A stretch of DNA of 64,000 nucleotides, from assembly GCA_964460905.1 (NCBI GenBank), contig CAYWRM010000015.1, positions 1 through 64,000 on the forward strand, in the 5' to 3' direction. A program made the position numbers and the translations under genes. Shown piece after piece: positions 17,372 to 26,382 of this stretch. Source of the DNA: GCA-002708315 sp964460905 (GTDB lineage: Bacteria; Bacteroidota; Bacteroidia; Bacteroidales; F082). The notes below the pieces were generated by a model. It saw only the letters and a program-made list of their open reading frames with translations, did no database searches and was not told where the DNA came from. Every line of letters begins with the position of its first letter. Positions within the stretch are counted from its first letter, which is position 1.

Positions 17372-20224
17372 TCAATTTAGCAATGGGAAAGTAATAGTAA
17401 ATGTAGTACCTTCACCTTCCTTGCTGGAAGCATGGAGCGTGCCATTGTTACTTTTAACAAATTCATTTACAATAACTAATCCAAAGCCGGTGCCCTTTTC
17501 ATTATTTGTTCCTTTTTTAACTTCAGTATTACCTTGCCCAGAAAGAATACTATCAATTTGCTTTTGATTCATTCCTACACCTGAATCAATTATTTTAACC
17601 TCAGCAAGATTGTTATTAATATCTACAATGATATATATTTTGTCACCCTTATGTGAAAATTTAATTGCATTTGAAACCAAGTTTCTAAATACGATATCTA
17701 GTTGATTTTTATCTGCCATTATAGTAACTGGCTTATTATCTGAGATTTTTATTGTAATAGATTTTCTAATAGACTGACCATTCATTAATGAAATCATGTC
17801 GTTAAGGAGCATATTTAAAGAAATACTTTCAAGGTTAGGTTTCAGTCTGTCTTGCTGAATCCTTGCCCACGAGAGTAAGTTTTCAATTAATGAATATGTT
17901 GAATCTAGTGATGGTTTTAATGAACTTATAAGTGAAACAATCTCCTCATGAGTTAATTCATCAACCTGTCCTACTATCAAGTCAACAATTGCCTTATTGG
18001 TTCCTATAGGTCCGATAAGGTCATGAGCAATTATAGAAAAAAGTTTTTCTTTTGAATTATTTGTTTCTTTTAGTTTTTGCTCTGATTGGCGGAGCTCTTT
18101 CTGGGCTTTTATTCTGCTACTAATATCGCGTAATACACCTTTAAACCCAATAGGTTTTGTACTGTATTGTGAATAAATAAATTCAGCAGATAAAGAACAG
18201 TCAACAATAGTTCCGTCTTTTTTAATCAGCTGAGTATCAAAATCATGAACGTATGAAGTGTTTTTGAATTCAACCCTCATGGTTTCCCAGTCACTTAAAA
18301 AATTAAAGTACTCCTTTGGACTAATTCCTATTACTTCTTCGCGTTTATAGCCTGACAACTTGAAAATAGAAGGGCTTACCTCGGTAATGACTCCTCTTCT
18401 GTCGGTTTGAAAATAAATATCAGGAAATGCGTTAAATATTTGACGAAATTTCAACCCACTTTGACGTATTTTTTCCTCATTCTTCTTTCTTTGAGTAATA
18501 TCCCAGAAATTAACCAGAATTCCATCAATTACTCCATCACCAAAATAATTTTGACCATATGCATACACATCTATCCAATTGTCATACACATCTTGAAATT
18601 TAAATTCGATATTTCGTGGTTGGCCATCTTTTATAAGCATTCCAAACTCCTTCTTCACAAACTCGACATCATCAGGGTGAATAAATTCAAATGTGCTTTT
18701 GCCAATACGACTTTTTATCTCTCTTCCAATTTTTCTTTCATAAGATGGACTAATGTATTTAGTAAGACCATCTTTACTAATTATAAAAATAAAATCTTCC
18801 GACCTATCCAATAACTTCTCATAATATAGTTTTTGTTTGTTAGCAAGCCTTTTTGATTTTCGCACAACAATAATAATAATAAGCATGGCTACTATAAATA
18901 ATGATATTATAAGAATTATTATGATAAGATATGTTTTAATCAGGGATACGCTTGTGTTTATCTTCTTTAGGCTACTAATTTCTGTTTTCTGTTTTTCATC
19001 ATTATATTTCGATTTGACATCAATGATATACATACTCTTTGTAATTGAATAGATACTATCAAAGAGATGCTTATGCTTTAGGAGATACTTGTAAGCATCT
19101 TCATATCTGCCCATTGAGGAATAAACTTTTTGTAACAAATCATACGATGCAAGTATATCCTCAGATATTCCACTTAATAAAGCAGCATTAAGGCTCTTAA
19201 TAGCATAACTAAGTGCAAGTTTAAATTTACTTTGACCCATGTAAACTTCGCTAAGATTTAGCATTACAACAGCAACTATAGGATAATTATTTGGTTCTCC
19301 AATTTCAAGGCTTTTATTGTAATAACTAATAGCAAGTACAGTATCTTTCAAATTCCTATAAGTATCCCCAATATTATTAAGAGTGATGGCAACACCCTCA
19401 ATATTATCCAATTCAACATCAATTTCATATGATCTTAGAAAAAACTTAAGGGCTTTTTCATAGTCATTTTTTGAACTATAAAAATTACCAATATTATTAT
19501 AGCACACCGAAATTCCATTCTTATCATTTAACTTTTTACAAATTTCAAGTGCACGATTTGTATATTCCAACGCATCATCATAGCTATTGTTATTTGAAAA
19601 TATTAACCCTAAATTTATCAAAGAAGCACTAATACCTGAACTATCATTTTCCGCTTCAAATAGCTTTAATGAAGTAATTAGAGCGTCTGTTGATTTCTTA
19701 TAGGAGCCAACTTCCTGATAACAGGAACCTATAGTTAAGTAAAAATTAGCTTTCTCCCTGTTTAGACTAAGCGAATCAGCATACTTGATTCCTAATTTCG
19801 AAAATTTAATTGACTCGTGGAAGTCACATATATCAAAATACAAATAACTTAAATAATAAAGAGCGTCAATAATTCGCTTTCGATTGTTATTATTTTTAAA
19901 TTTATTTAAAGCAATATCTAGATGGAAAATTGAACTGTCGTAGTTTGAATAATTAAAATAAACTACGCCATAAGTAAACTCGGATTCGGCAATACAAGCT
20001 TCGTTGTTAGTTTTATAAGCTAATATATTTGCTTTTTCTGAATAATCAACAGCTATATTAAAGTCACTAATATTAGCCCTGGCTGTGTCACAAAGTCTAA
20101 AAACTAGTATGGAGTCAGGGTTTTCTGGAACAATTTTAGAGTCAGAAAATGCATTGTTTGTGATTAATAAAAATAATAACGGTAATATGTATATTAATTT
20201 GATTTTGTCAGAAAAAGAGTTCAT
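17372..20224 (-). CDS. TPR-PAS-PAS hybrid-type sensor histidine kinase
   Basis: A 950-residue membrane sensor. A signal peptide lies at residues 1-28, then about eight TPR repeats in the periplasm (for example ALEYTNRALEICKKL, ALKFFLRSYEIDVEL), one transmembrane helix near residues 410-440 (TYLIIIILIISLFIVAMLII), two PAS domains (about 470-590 and 600-710), and a kinase core. The phospho-acceptor is H734 in FSIIAHDLIGPIG. The ATP-binding boxes are FRNLVSNAIKFS (N), DSGVGMN (G1) and GTGFGLVIVNEFV (G2). There is no receiver domain of its own. The downstream gene (gap 126 bases) carries two receiver-like domains and is the obvious partner. The stimulus is unknown; TPR sensors in Bacteroidota usually bind proteins or peptides. 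Confidence 0.92.
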   Translation of the reverse strand: MNSFSDKIKLIYILPLLFLLITNNAFSDSKIVPENPDSILVFRLCDTARANISDFNIAVDYSEKANILAYKTNNEACIAESEFTYGVVYFNYSNYDSSIFHLDIALNKFKNNNNRKRIIDALYYLSYLYFDICDFHESIKFSKLGIKYADSLSLNREKANFYLTIGSCYQEVGSYKKSTDALITSLKLFEAENDSSGISASLINLGLIFSNNNSYDDALEYTNRALEICKKLNDKNGISVCYNNIGNFYSSKNDYEKALKFFLRSYEIDVELDNIEGVAITLNNIGDTYRNLKDTVLAISYYNKSLEIGEPNNYPIVAVVMLNLSEVYMGQSKFKLALSYAIKSLNAALLSGISEDILASYDLLQKVYSSMGRYEDAYKYLLKHKHLFDSIYSITKSMYIIDVKSKYNDEKQKTEISSLKKINTSVSLIKTYLIIIILIISLFIVAMLIIIIVVRKSKRLANKQKLYYEKLLDRSEDFIFIISKDGLTKYISPSYERKIGREIKSRIGKSTFEFIHPDDVEFVKKEFGMLIKDGQPRNIEFKFQDVYDNWIDVYAYGQNYFGDGVIDGILVNFWDITQRKKNEEKIRQSGLKFRQIFNAFPDIYFQTDRRGVITEVSPSIFKLSGYKREEVIGISPKEYFNFLSDWETMRVEFKNTSYVHDFDTQLIKKDGTIVDCSLSAEFIYSQYSTKPIGFKGVLRDISSRIKAQKELRQSEQKLKETNNSKEKLFSIIAHDLIGPIGTNKAIVDLIVGQVDELTHEEIVSLISSLKPSLDSTYSLIENLLSWARIQQDRLKPNLESISLNMLLNDMISLMNGQSIRKSITIKISDNKPVTIMADKNQLDIVFRNLVSNAIKFSHKGDKIYIIVDINNNLAEVKIIDSGVGMNQKQIDSILSGQGNTEVKKGTNNEKGTGFGLVIVNEFVKSNNGTLHASSKEGEGTTFTITFPLLN

Positions 20225-20302
20225 TGCGGCAGACTAAAGTAGGAGTAATACTCATTTGCTACAAAGCTATGAAAAATATGATTCTCAATTGTATTAAACA
20301 GT

Positions 20303-20310
20303 ATTTTTGG
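20303..20310 (+). promoter_or_regulatory. Candidate -7 box for the metallophosphoesterase gene
   Basis: TATTTTTG fits TAnnTTTG and lies 28 bases upstream of the ATG at 20339, in the 114-base gap between divergent genes. No clear -33 element. Confidence 0.35.
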
Positions 20311-20338
20311 TAAACTTAAATCAATAAATGCAGAAATA

Positions 20339-21202
20339 ATGAGTTTATTTTTTTTCGTGTCAGATCTTCATGGTTCTATTACGAGGTATAAAAAACTTTT
20401 CGATTTAATTGAAGACGAAAAACCAACAGCTGTTTTTCTTGGTGGAGACTTACTGCCATCCGGGTTATTTGCATTAACTGCTGGCAGTAATACCACTGGA
20501 AATTTTATAGTTGATATTCTGTTTGCAGGTTTCTTAAAACTGAAAAAAAGACTTGGCAGTGAATATCCCCGGGTGTTTTTAATATTAGGAAATGATGATG
20601 GAAAAGGGGAGGAGAACTTAATAATAAAAGGGGAAGCTCTTGGCTATTGGGAATATATTCATGGTAAGAAGGTAAAGTTGGCTAATTATGATATTTATGG
20701 ATACTCGTATGTGCCACCCAGCCCTTTTATGTTAAAAGATTGGGAGCTTTATGATGTATCAAGATATACCGATCCTGGGTGTGTAGCTCCGGAAGATGGT
20801 GCTCACTTTGGAAAAGTTGATAGAAAAAAACTTCTTTACAGAACTATACAAAAAGACTTGAACTTACTTATTGAAGAAAAGAATCTAGATAATACTATAC
20901 TTCTTTTACATACGCCTCCTTACAAAACAAATCTTGATCGTGCTGCCTTAGATGGAAAAATGTTTGATTCTGTACCTCTGGATGTTCATGTTGGAAGTAT
21001 TGCTGTAAAAAGGCTTATAGAAGAAAGGGGTCCAAAAATCACACTTCATGGTCACATACATGAGTCAGCAAGAATTACAGGTCATTGGAAAGAGAATATT
21101 GGAAAAACATTAGCCATATCGGCTGCACACGATGGTAGTGAACTGGCACTAGTTAGATTTGACCCTGATAATCCTCAAAATAGTACTAGAGAATTAATAT
21201 AA
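20339..21202 (+). CDS. Calcineurin-like metallophosphoesterase
   Basis: A 287-residue protein with all five metallophosphoesterase motifs in order: SDLHGS (D-x-H), GGDLLPSG, LGNDDG (the usual GNHD appears as GNDD), LLLHTPPYKT and HGHIHES. These bind two metal ions and hydrolyse a phosphoester; the substrate could be a nucleotide, phosphoprotein or lipid. No signal peptide, so cytoplasmic. It is the only plus-strand gene between about 12.7 and 46.7 kb and sits between the kinase and the second PPDK-like gene, so it could remove a phosphate placed by that system, but this is only a guess from position. Confidence 0.85.
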   Translation: MSLFFFVSDLHGSITRYKKLFDLIEDEKPTAVFLGGDLLPSGLFALTAGSNTTGNFIVDILFAGFLKLKKRLGSEYPRVFLILGNDDGKGEENLIIKGEALGYWEYIHGKKVKLANYDIYGYSYVPPSPFMLKDWELYDVSRYTDPGCVAPEDGAHFGKVDRKKLLYRTIQKDLNLLIEEKNLDNTILLLHTPPYKTNLDRAALDGKMFDSVPLDVHVGSIAVKRLIEERGPKITLHGHIHESARITGHWKENIGKTLAISAAHDGSELALVRFDPDNPQNSTRELI

Positions 21203-21309
21203 TGAATGGCTATTTCTAGAGGAATTATAATTACTTTTCTCCTTTTGGCGAGGATTGCCCTTCCCTTCCTGAAGGCTGGAATCACGAATAGTAATCGTTG
21301 AACTAGCTA

Positions 21310-24300
21310 TTAACTTCCAATTGTAAGTGGCCTTGCGGCATCAGTTATAGCTCCAATTTTAATGGCATAGCTCGTTTTATTAGCAATATCTTTATCAGTT
21401 ATAATATGTACATCAAGTAAACCATCAGAGTTATAGCCTGTTCGTTCAAAGTTTATTTGACTCAAACTTATACTCCAGCCATCCAGCCATGCATTTAGTT
21501 CTTTAAGTTGTTGGTTATTCCCTCTGGTATGTACTAATAAATCAATATCGCTTCCTGGACCAGCCGTTGCATTTTTGGTGCTGCCAAAAATATAAAGTCC
21601 AATAACACCAAAATGTTTAGCATCTAGTTTAGATGCAAGCTTTTCAGCCATTCGTAACCGCCAACGCCAATGAATATCCTTATCAATATTAAATACCGGT
21701 TTTTTCTGAAGAAAATCACCTGATTGTTGGTTTTCGTTCTTTTCTTCAATTAAACCAATCGCCATTTCTCTATCGGCATTCATATATATATTTAATATAT
21801 TTCCACTTAAGGTTGTAATATCAATAACTTTAATCACATCTTGAAGATGTGCCAAATCAGGAATTAATTCCGGAAATATATTTTTGGAATTTTTATAATA
21901 ATCTTCATCAAATATAATACCATCATCATCAGGATAAAGAGGTAAATACTTAATATTGGCTTCAACCAGATCCTGAAAGAAGTGAGTGCCAAAGGATAAA
22001 TCCGGAACATAGTCCTTTTTCTTTTTGGCTATTTCGATAAGAAGTGCTGTTTTATTAATTTCGGAATAAGTGATACTAACACCTAGTTTTATATCGCCAC
22101 GGCTGCCCCACCTTCCCGGACCCATGAGAATAAATTGTCGTTTTGGAAGTAATTCATTTAATCGCCCAATTGCCTTTCCAACACTCAATAAGTCTTCATG
22201 GTTGTTTAATTCCGAATATTTAACAGGGTCAACATAAACTATATGTGTTATACCTGTTACTTTTCCGTTTGTGATGTGCTTATTAGCAGAAAATAGAACT
22301 TGTTTGTTTTCTATATCTACGGGAATATCTGCAGGTTCTGTTTCTGATCCATAACTTTGCGATCTGCATTGAAGTAAGTAAAAATCTTTTCCATCATGGG
22401 CAAATTCAATATCAATAGGTTGCCGATATCTCTTTTCAAGTATATTAAGCATTTCATGAATATCCTTTAAAAAATTAGTCCTTTTAACCAAGCCTTCAAA
22501 GTTGGCAACAAAACTATCTCTTAAAAAATTCATTCCCAAAGGTCGGGCTGGTTGAATATAATTTTCTTTTAATACCGAGACAACTCTGCTTATAGCTGGA
22601 TATTCTTTGCCATACCGTTTAAGTAATAAGTCGATCTCAATTGTTTCAAAAGTTCCTGTCTCTAAATTTATAACATCGATATATTTTGGAGAATAGCGTA
22701 TTATTTCATCAATCGTTACATTAACTCTTAATCCGGGCTGACCAGGAGACAACAATACCGGATAATCGTCACTCAGCCTGTCAACAGCTCTGGTGCCTAA
22801 CCCCGGAACTAATCTAACAAGGCCATCTTCGGGTTTAATCCTACTTGACCATCGATATTCATTTCTACTAAAAGCAACCCCGGCAAATGATGGAAAAAAA
22901 TAAGGTCCGGCTTTTGCACCTACTACTTCTTGTATCATTATACCCATTTCTTCGTGGTAATCCAAAAGATTATTTTGAGTTCTGTAATTAATCGGGTCAG
23001 GACCAAAAGTTGAAGCATAAACTTCTGCAATTGCATCCATTAATTCGTGTAGCCGTTCATCCTTAGAACCTTGATTGGCAATAAATAGACTTTTATATTT
23101 TCCTGCAAACACGGCTCCAACTCTGTCTTCTAATAAACTCGAGCTTCTGATAACTAATGGTACTTTGCCAAAATCATCAAGTGCCATTAATAAACCTTTT
23201 ACAATTTCAGGAGAAAATAGAGAGTTTTTAAAAACCTGTATTACATAAGGATATTCTTGACGTACTCTGCCAATCTCCTTATATTTTTGCTCCATAATTT
23301 CCTCAAGATTATTGTAGCTCATAAAATTCAGTAAACCGTCTGATGTAAGATACCAGGTACGGGGTACTTTAACTTTATTAAGAAGTTTATTCTCGCTTGA
23401 AACATTATCTAATATATGCTTTGCAAGAAATAATCCGGAACTTTTACCTCCAAGCTTACCATGACTATTTGCAGGAAAGATAATATGTTGCATCAAATCA
23501 TTGAAATTATCCACCTCAACAAAATCTTTTGCTATTTCTATAAATATAGACTGGTCAGTTAGTAATCTTCTGATTAAGGCAACTTTGAGGCTTTTTTCAC
23601 GTGGCCCTGACAACTCCAGCATATGTGGAATTAAATGGTGATAACGTTCAATAGCAGAGCTAATATCGGAAAGAGTAGAACCGGAGTTTTCCATTACTTC
23701 AGTTAAAAAGCCCGACTTATCCTCTTTTGTCCATTTTTGGATAATTTCAAGAATATTCTTTTCTTCAAGATGTTTACCTGCTAGTTCAAATATATCATAC
23801 GACAAGGCAATCATATCATTATCTTCTTGTCGCTGGTATGGCTTATTTACTTCTCCTAATAATTTGCCTCCATCATTCTTAAAAACGGGGCTAAACCTTT
23901 CTAACAATTGTTCTGCTTCATGAACACCTGTCCAGCAAAGGTAATTAACCATTTTGCGCGAAATTCTTACAAGTAATTTTGGGTCAGTTTGACGAAGCAT
24001 GTCAAGTACTACAAACCAATCTCGCTTTTTGTCACTTTTTTTTTGTTCATCAAATACTTCCTTCAATTGACGGTGCAAAATTTGTAGACCTATTCGTTCT
24101 GCAATATTGTCAAGTAGCCTTCTTTCTTCATTTAAAAAGGGACCTTCATCAGCTTGATTTCGTTCTTCTATATAGAAAACATGGATACTTCCAACAACTT
24201 CATCCTGAACCAGAATATTGGCTTGTAGTACCCATTCTGTTTCCTCAAAATTATCAGTTGTATGTACATCATGTGGGCATGTTATTCTCACAACACAAAT

Positions 24301-24471
24301 ATCAGGATATTGAAACCCAAGAGGAATTGCTTCAATTATTCCTTCACAAATCTCAGCATCAATGGTGTCAGACCTGTTCAACAGCTCTTGTATACGATAC
24401 AAGCAGTTGAGCTCTTTAGCTCTTTCCTGAAGATCAATAATGATTTTATCAAGTGGTTTATTATCGCTCAT
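21310..24471 (-). CDS. GAF-PPDK/PEP-synthase N-terminal domain-nucleotidyltransferase fusion (paralog 2)
   Basis: A 1053-residue cytoplasmic protein. Residues 14-135 look like a GAF module (opening DLQERAKELNCLYRIQELL) similar to the one in the histidine kinase at 33787-35670. After a helical linker the PPDK/PEP-synthase ATP-binding domain starts near 335 (LGGKSSGLFLAK, K343; VIRSSSLLEDRVGAVFAGKY). The shared C-terminal block of the three paralogs follows (GPGRWGSRG, SFGTHFFQDL). Unique to this member is a C-terminal minimal nucleotidyltransferase: G963-S964, D975-x-D977 in GSDIDLLV, and a possible third carboxylate, D1020 in LLDVHII. The phosphohistidine and TIM-barrel domains of PEP synthase are absent. 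ATG 24471 is chosen because the 20 residues before it (from 24531) run into a heptad-repeat intergenic element. Function unknown. Confidence 0.78.
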   Translation of the reverse strand: MSDNKPLDKIIIDLQERAKELNCLYRIQELLNRSDTIDAEICEGIIEAIPLGFQYPDICVVRITCPHDVHTTDNFEETEWVLQANILVQDEVVGSIHVFYIEERNQADEGPFLNEERRLLDNIAERIGLQILHRQLKEVFDEQKKSDKKRDWFVVLDMLRQTDPKLLVRISRKMVNYLCWTGVHEAEQLLERFSPVFKNDGGKLLGEVNKPYQRQEDNDMIALSYDIFELAGKHLEEKNILEIIQKWTKEDKSGFLTEVMENSGSTLSDISSAIERYHHLIPHMLELSGPREKSLKVALIRRLLTDQSIFIEIAKDFVEVDNFNDLMQHIIFPANSHGKLGGKSSGLFLAKHILDNVSSENKLLNKVKVPRTWYLTSDGLLNFMSYNNLEEIMEQKYKEIGRVRQEYPYVIQVFKNSLFSPEIVKGLLMALDDFGKVPLVIRSSSLLEDRVGAVFAGKYKSLFIANQGSKDERLHELMDAIAEVYASTFGPDPINYRTQNNLLDYHEEMGIMIQEVVGAKAGPYFFPSFAGVAFSRNEYRWSSRIKPEDGLVRLVPGLGTRAVDRLSDDYPVLLSPGQPGLRVNVTIDEIIRYSPKYIDVINLETGTFETIEIDLLLKRYGKEYPAISRVVSVLKENYIQPARPLGMNFLRDSFVANFEGLVKRTNFLKDIHEMLNILEKRYRQPIDIEFAHDGKDFYLLQCRSQSYGSETEPADIPVDIENKQVLFSANKHITNGKVTGITHIVYVDPVKYSELNNHEDLLSVGKAIGRLNELLPKRQFILMGPGRWGSRGDIKLGVSITYSEINKTALLIEIAKKKKDYVPDLSFGTHFFQDLVEANIKYLPLYPDDDGIIFDEDYYKNSKNIFPELIPDLAHLQDVIKVIDITTLSGNILNIYMNADREMAIGLIEEKNENQQSGDFLQKKPVFNIDKDIHWRWRLRMAEKLASKLDAKHFGVIGLYIFGSTKNATAGPGSDIDLLVHTRGNNQQLKELNAWLDGWSISLSQINFERTGYNSDGLLDVHIITDKDIANKTSYAIKIGAITDAARPLTIGS

Positions 24472-24495
24472 AACTTTTAATTTGTTTTGTTTGAG

Positions 24496-24552
24496 AAGTT
24501 TAAAGCTGGAAGTGTTAAAATTAGCAGTCAACTTCAGACTTCATGCTTCAAA
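24496..24552. repeat. Two opposed heptad-repeat arrays between PPDK-like paralogs 2 and 3
   Basis: On the plus strand three phased units AAGTTTA, AAGCTGG, AAGTGTT occupy 24496-24516, and three phased units CTTCAGA, CTTCATG, CTTCAAA occupy 24532-24552. The constant trinucleotides AAG and CTT are complementary, so the two arrays form an imperfect inverted pair around 24517-24531. The second array overlaps the last codon of the gene ending at 24548. Confidence 0.6.
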
Positions 24553-26305
24553 CCATAGTCTTAAGTCTTCCTTTCTTACAAATTACACCATTACCACATC
24601 TGCCATCCACTTTTACAGATAAAGGCTCAGAAAGTTTAACATGTCGAATTAAATCTGTCTCTGTTTCAGCATCAAGATTATCCAACCATTTCCAATCAAT
24701 AGGGAATTCACCAGAATATGGCACTGAAAAATATAGGACCCCAAATCCTGTTACGTTGTGAAAGAAGTGTGATCCTTGACTAAGTTCAGAATTCATTCCA
24801 GCTAAGGGAGCTTCAACAATTACTTTGGCTCCTGAAATTTGTCCCCAATCAACAGGAATGCCTGCCCAGGCATCTGATGTGCCCCATCTTCCATATCCCA
24901 TTAATAAAAAGGGGCGATTTTCAGCAACTAACTTATCGTTAACTTTTTCAAGATGGGCGGCTACTTTGTATGTTAAGGTTGCATCAAAATCATTGGCTTT
25001 AACATAAACAACATCAGTTATATTATTATTGGTTCCATTACCAAGAACACCAATTGAAGAACACAATACATTGTTACCTGTCATTTCTTCTTTTTCTACA
25101 ATAACTTCTTCTGTAGAAACAACCATTGGTCTAACCTGTAAAAATCCAAGCCGGTGTGGTTTGTCAGTATTAAATGTCATTGCAAATTCAACCTCAACTG
25201 TTTCTCCTACAGCATTTTCGCATACTTTTAGCATCTCAGATACAAGACCAACTAATGGTATATTATTTAACCTTAATATTGGTGCAAAATTAAGTAATCT
25301 GGGTCCATTTTTGCCGATTCCTGTTATTATTCTTCCCGAACCACTATCAAGTGTTGATGCAATATATTTAAGTGTCTTGTCCTTTTCGGCAATGGAGATA
25401 TTTTCGTGAACCATGTATTCAGCTTCATTAACAGGATCGTAAGCAGGGGCTTTTCCCATATTAACTGCCCAGAAATTATTTTGAGTGTTTTTAAGCATAT
25501 CTGAAACTGAGCCAAAAGGAGGGTCGGCTTTTGGGAATGCAGGAGAAAAGGACCATGAAGTTCCTCCATCAACAATTGTTTTACCAAGGCCAAGTGCAAG
25601 ACTTACGATACCGTCTTTGGGTGAAGCATTCCCAAAAGCATAGTAATTATATGATCTAGCAACTCCCGATAATTCCGGGTAGTATCTGGACTCATGTTTT
25701 TCTCCTATTACCTCTTGAATAATAACAGCCATTTTCTCATCTTCGGTACTATGAGATGTTGCCCTCATATAATCTTTGGCTGCCTTAAAAAATGTTGAAG
25801 AATAAACATATTTTATAGCTTCAACCAGTTTGTTAAAACGGCTATTTGCATCAGGTTGATTGTTAGGAGTCATCTTTGTGCCATAAATTCCAGCAAATGG
25901 TTCATGTTGGGAGTCTTCCAACATACTTGATGATCGAACAGCTAATGGGCTTTTTACTTGTGATATTAATGATCTAATATCTCCCAGGATCTCAAATGGC
26001 AGACTTGCTTTTTGAAATGCATGTGCAATACGGTTATCGGAAGAATTTGAAAAGGCAATGCTGTAAAGATTATTTAGTTTCATAAATGCATCAAAAACAT
26101 CTGTTCGTAATACAGTCATAGCAGGAATATCAACAACAATACCGGGATATTTTTCAAGTGATATTTTATCTTCGAGCACTTGGTTAATATCAATAAGTCC
26201 CTGAGCTTTGCCACCCATTTTACCATTGCCAATGTACGTTATTTTCCTTTCTGAATTTAAAAAGGAGCTTCTGTTAAAAGGAAGTATATTTTGTTTATTG
26301 ACCAT
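24548..26305 (-). CDS. PPDK/PEP-synthase N-terminal domain protein (paralog 3, minimal form)
   Basis: A 585-residue protein that is essentially the core shared by the three paralogs without a sensor domain. It starts near the glycine loop GNGKMGGKAQGL (K33), has the ATP-site phrase LAVRSSSMLEDSQHEPFAGIYGTKM, then GLGKTIVDGG, VRPMV, and the C-terminal GYGRWGTSDAWAGIP and SQGSHFFHNVTGFG. It is clearly closest to the core of the 992-residue paralog (for instance EEKMAIVIQEVVG against EDEKMAVIIQEVIG). The swivelling phosphohistidine domain and the PEP-binding barrel are missing, so it cannot carry out the full PEP synthase reaction alone. It lies between paralog 2 and glutamate dehydrogenase, all on the minus strand. 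Confidence 0.8.
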   Translation of the reverse strand: MVNKQNILPFNRSSFLNSERKITYIGNGKMGGKAQGLIDINQVLEDKISLEKYPGIVVDIPAMTVLRTDVFDAFMKLNNLYSIAFSNSSDNRIAHAFQKASLPFEILGDIRSLISQVKSPLAVRSSSMLEDSQHEPFAGIYGTKMTPNNQPDANSRFNKLVEAIKYVYSSTFFKAAKDYMRATSHSTEDEKMAVIIQEVIGEKHESRYYPELSGVARSYNYYAFGNASPKDGIVSLALGLGKTIVDGGTSWSFSPAFPKADPPFGSVSDMLKNTQNNFWAVNMGKAPAYDPVNEAEYMVHENISIAEKDKTLKYIASTLDSGSGRIITGIGKNGPRLLNFAPILRLNNIPLVGLVSEMLKVCENAVGETVEVEFAMTFNTDKPHRLGFLQVRPMVVSTEEVIVEKEEMTGNNVLCSSIGVLGNGTNNNITDVVYVKANDFDATLTYKVAAHLEKVNDKLVAENRPFLLMGYGRWGTSDAWAGIPVDWGQISGAKVIVEAPLAGMNSELSQGSHFFHNVTGFGVLYFSVPYSGEFPIDWKWLDNLDAETETDLIRHVKLSEPLSVKVDGRCGNGVICKKGRLKTMV

Positions 26306-26382
26306 TTTTAAAATAATAACATTGATGTGAATTGTATTTTCCAGTACTCTTTTATTAGTTATGATTGTTTTAACTTATAACC

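Noticed and set aside
24472..24531. Longer start for PPDK-like paralog 2
   Set aside because: The 20 extra residues come from heptad-repeat DNA and do not look like protein.
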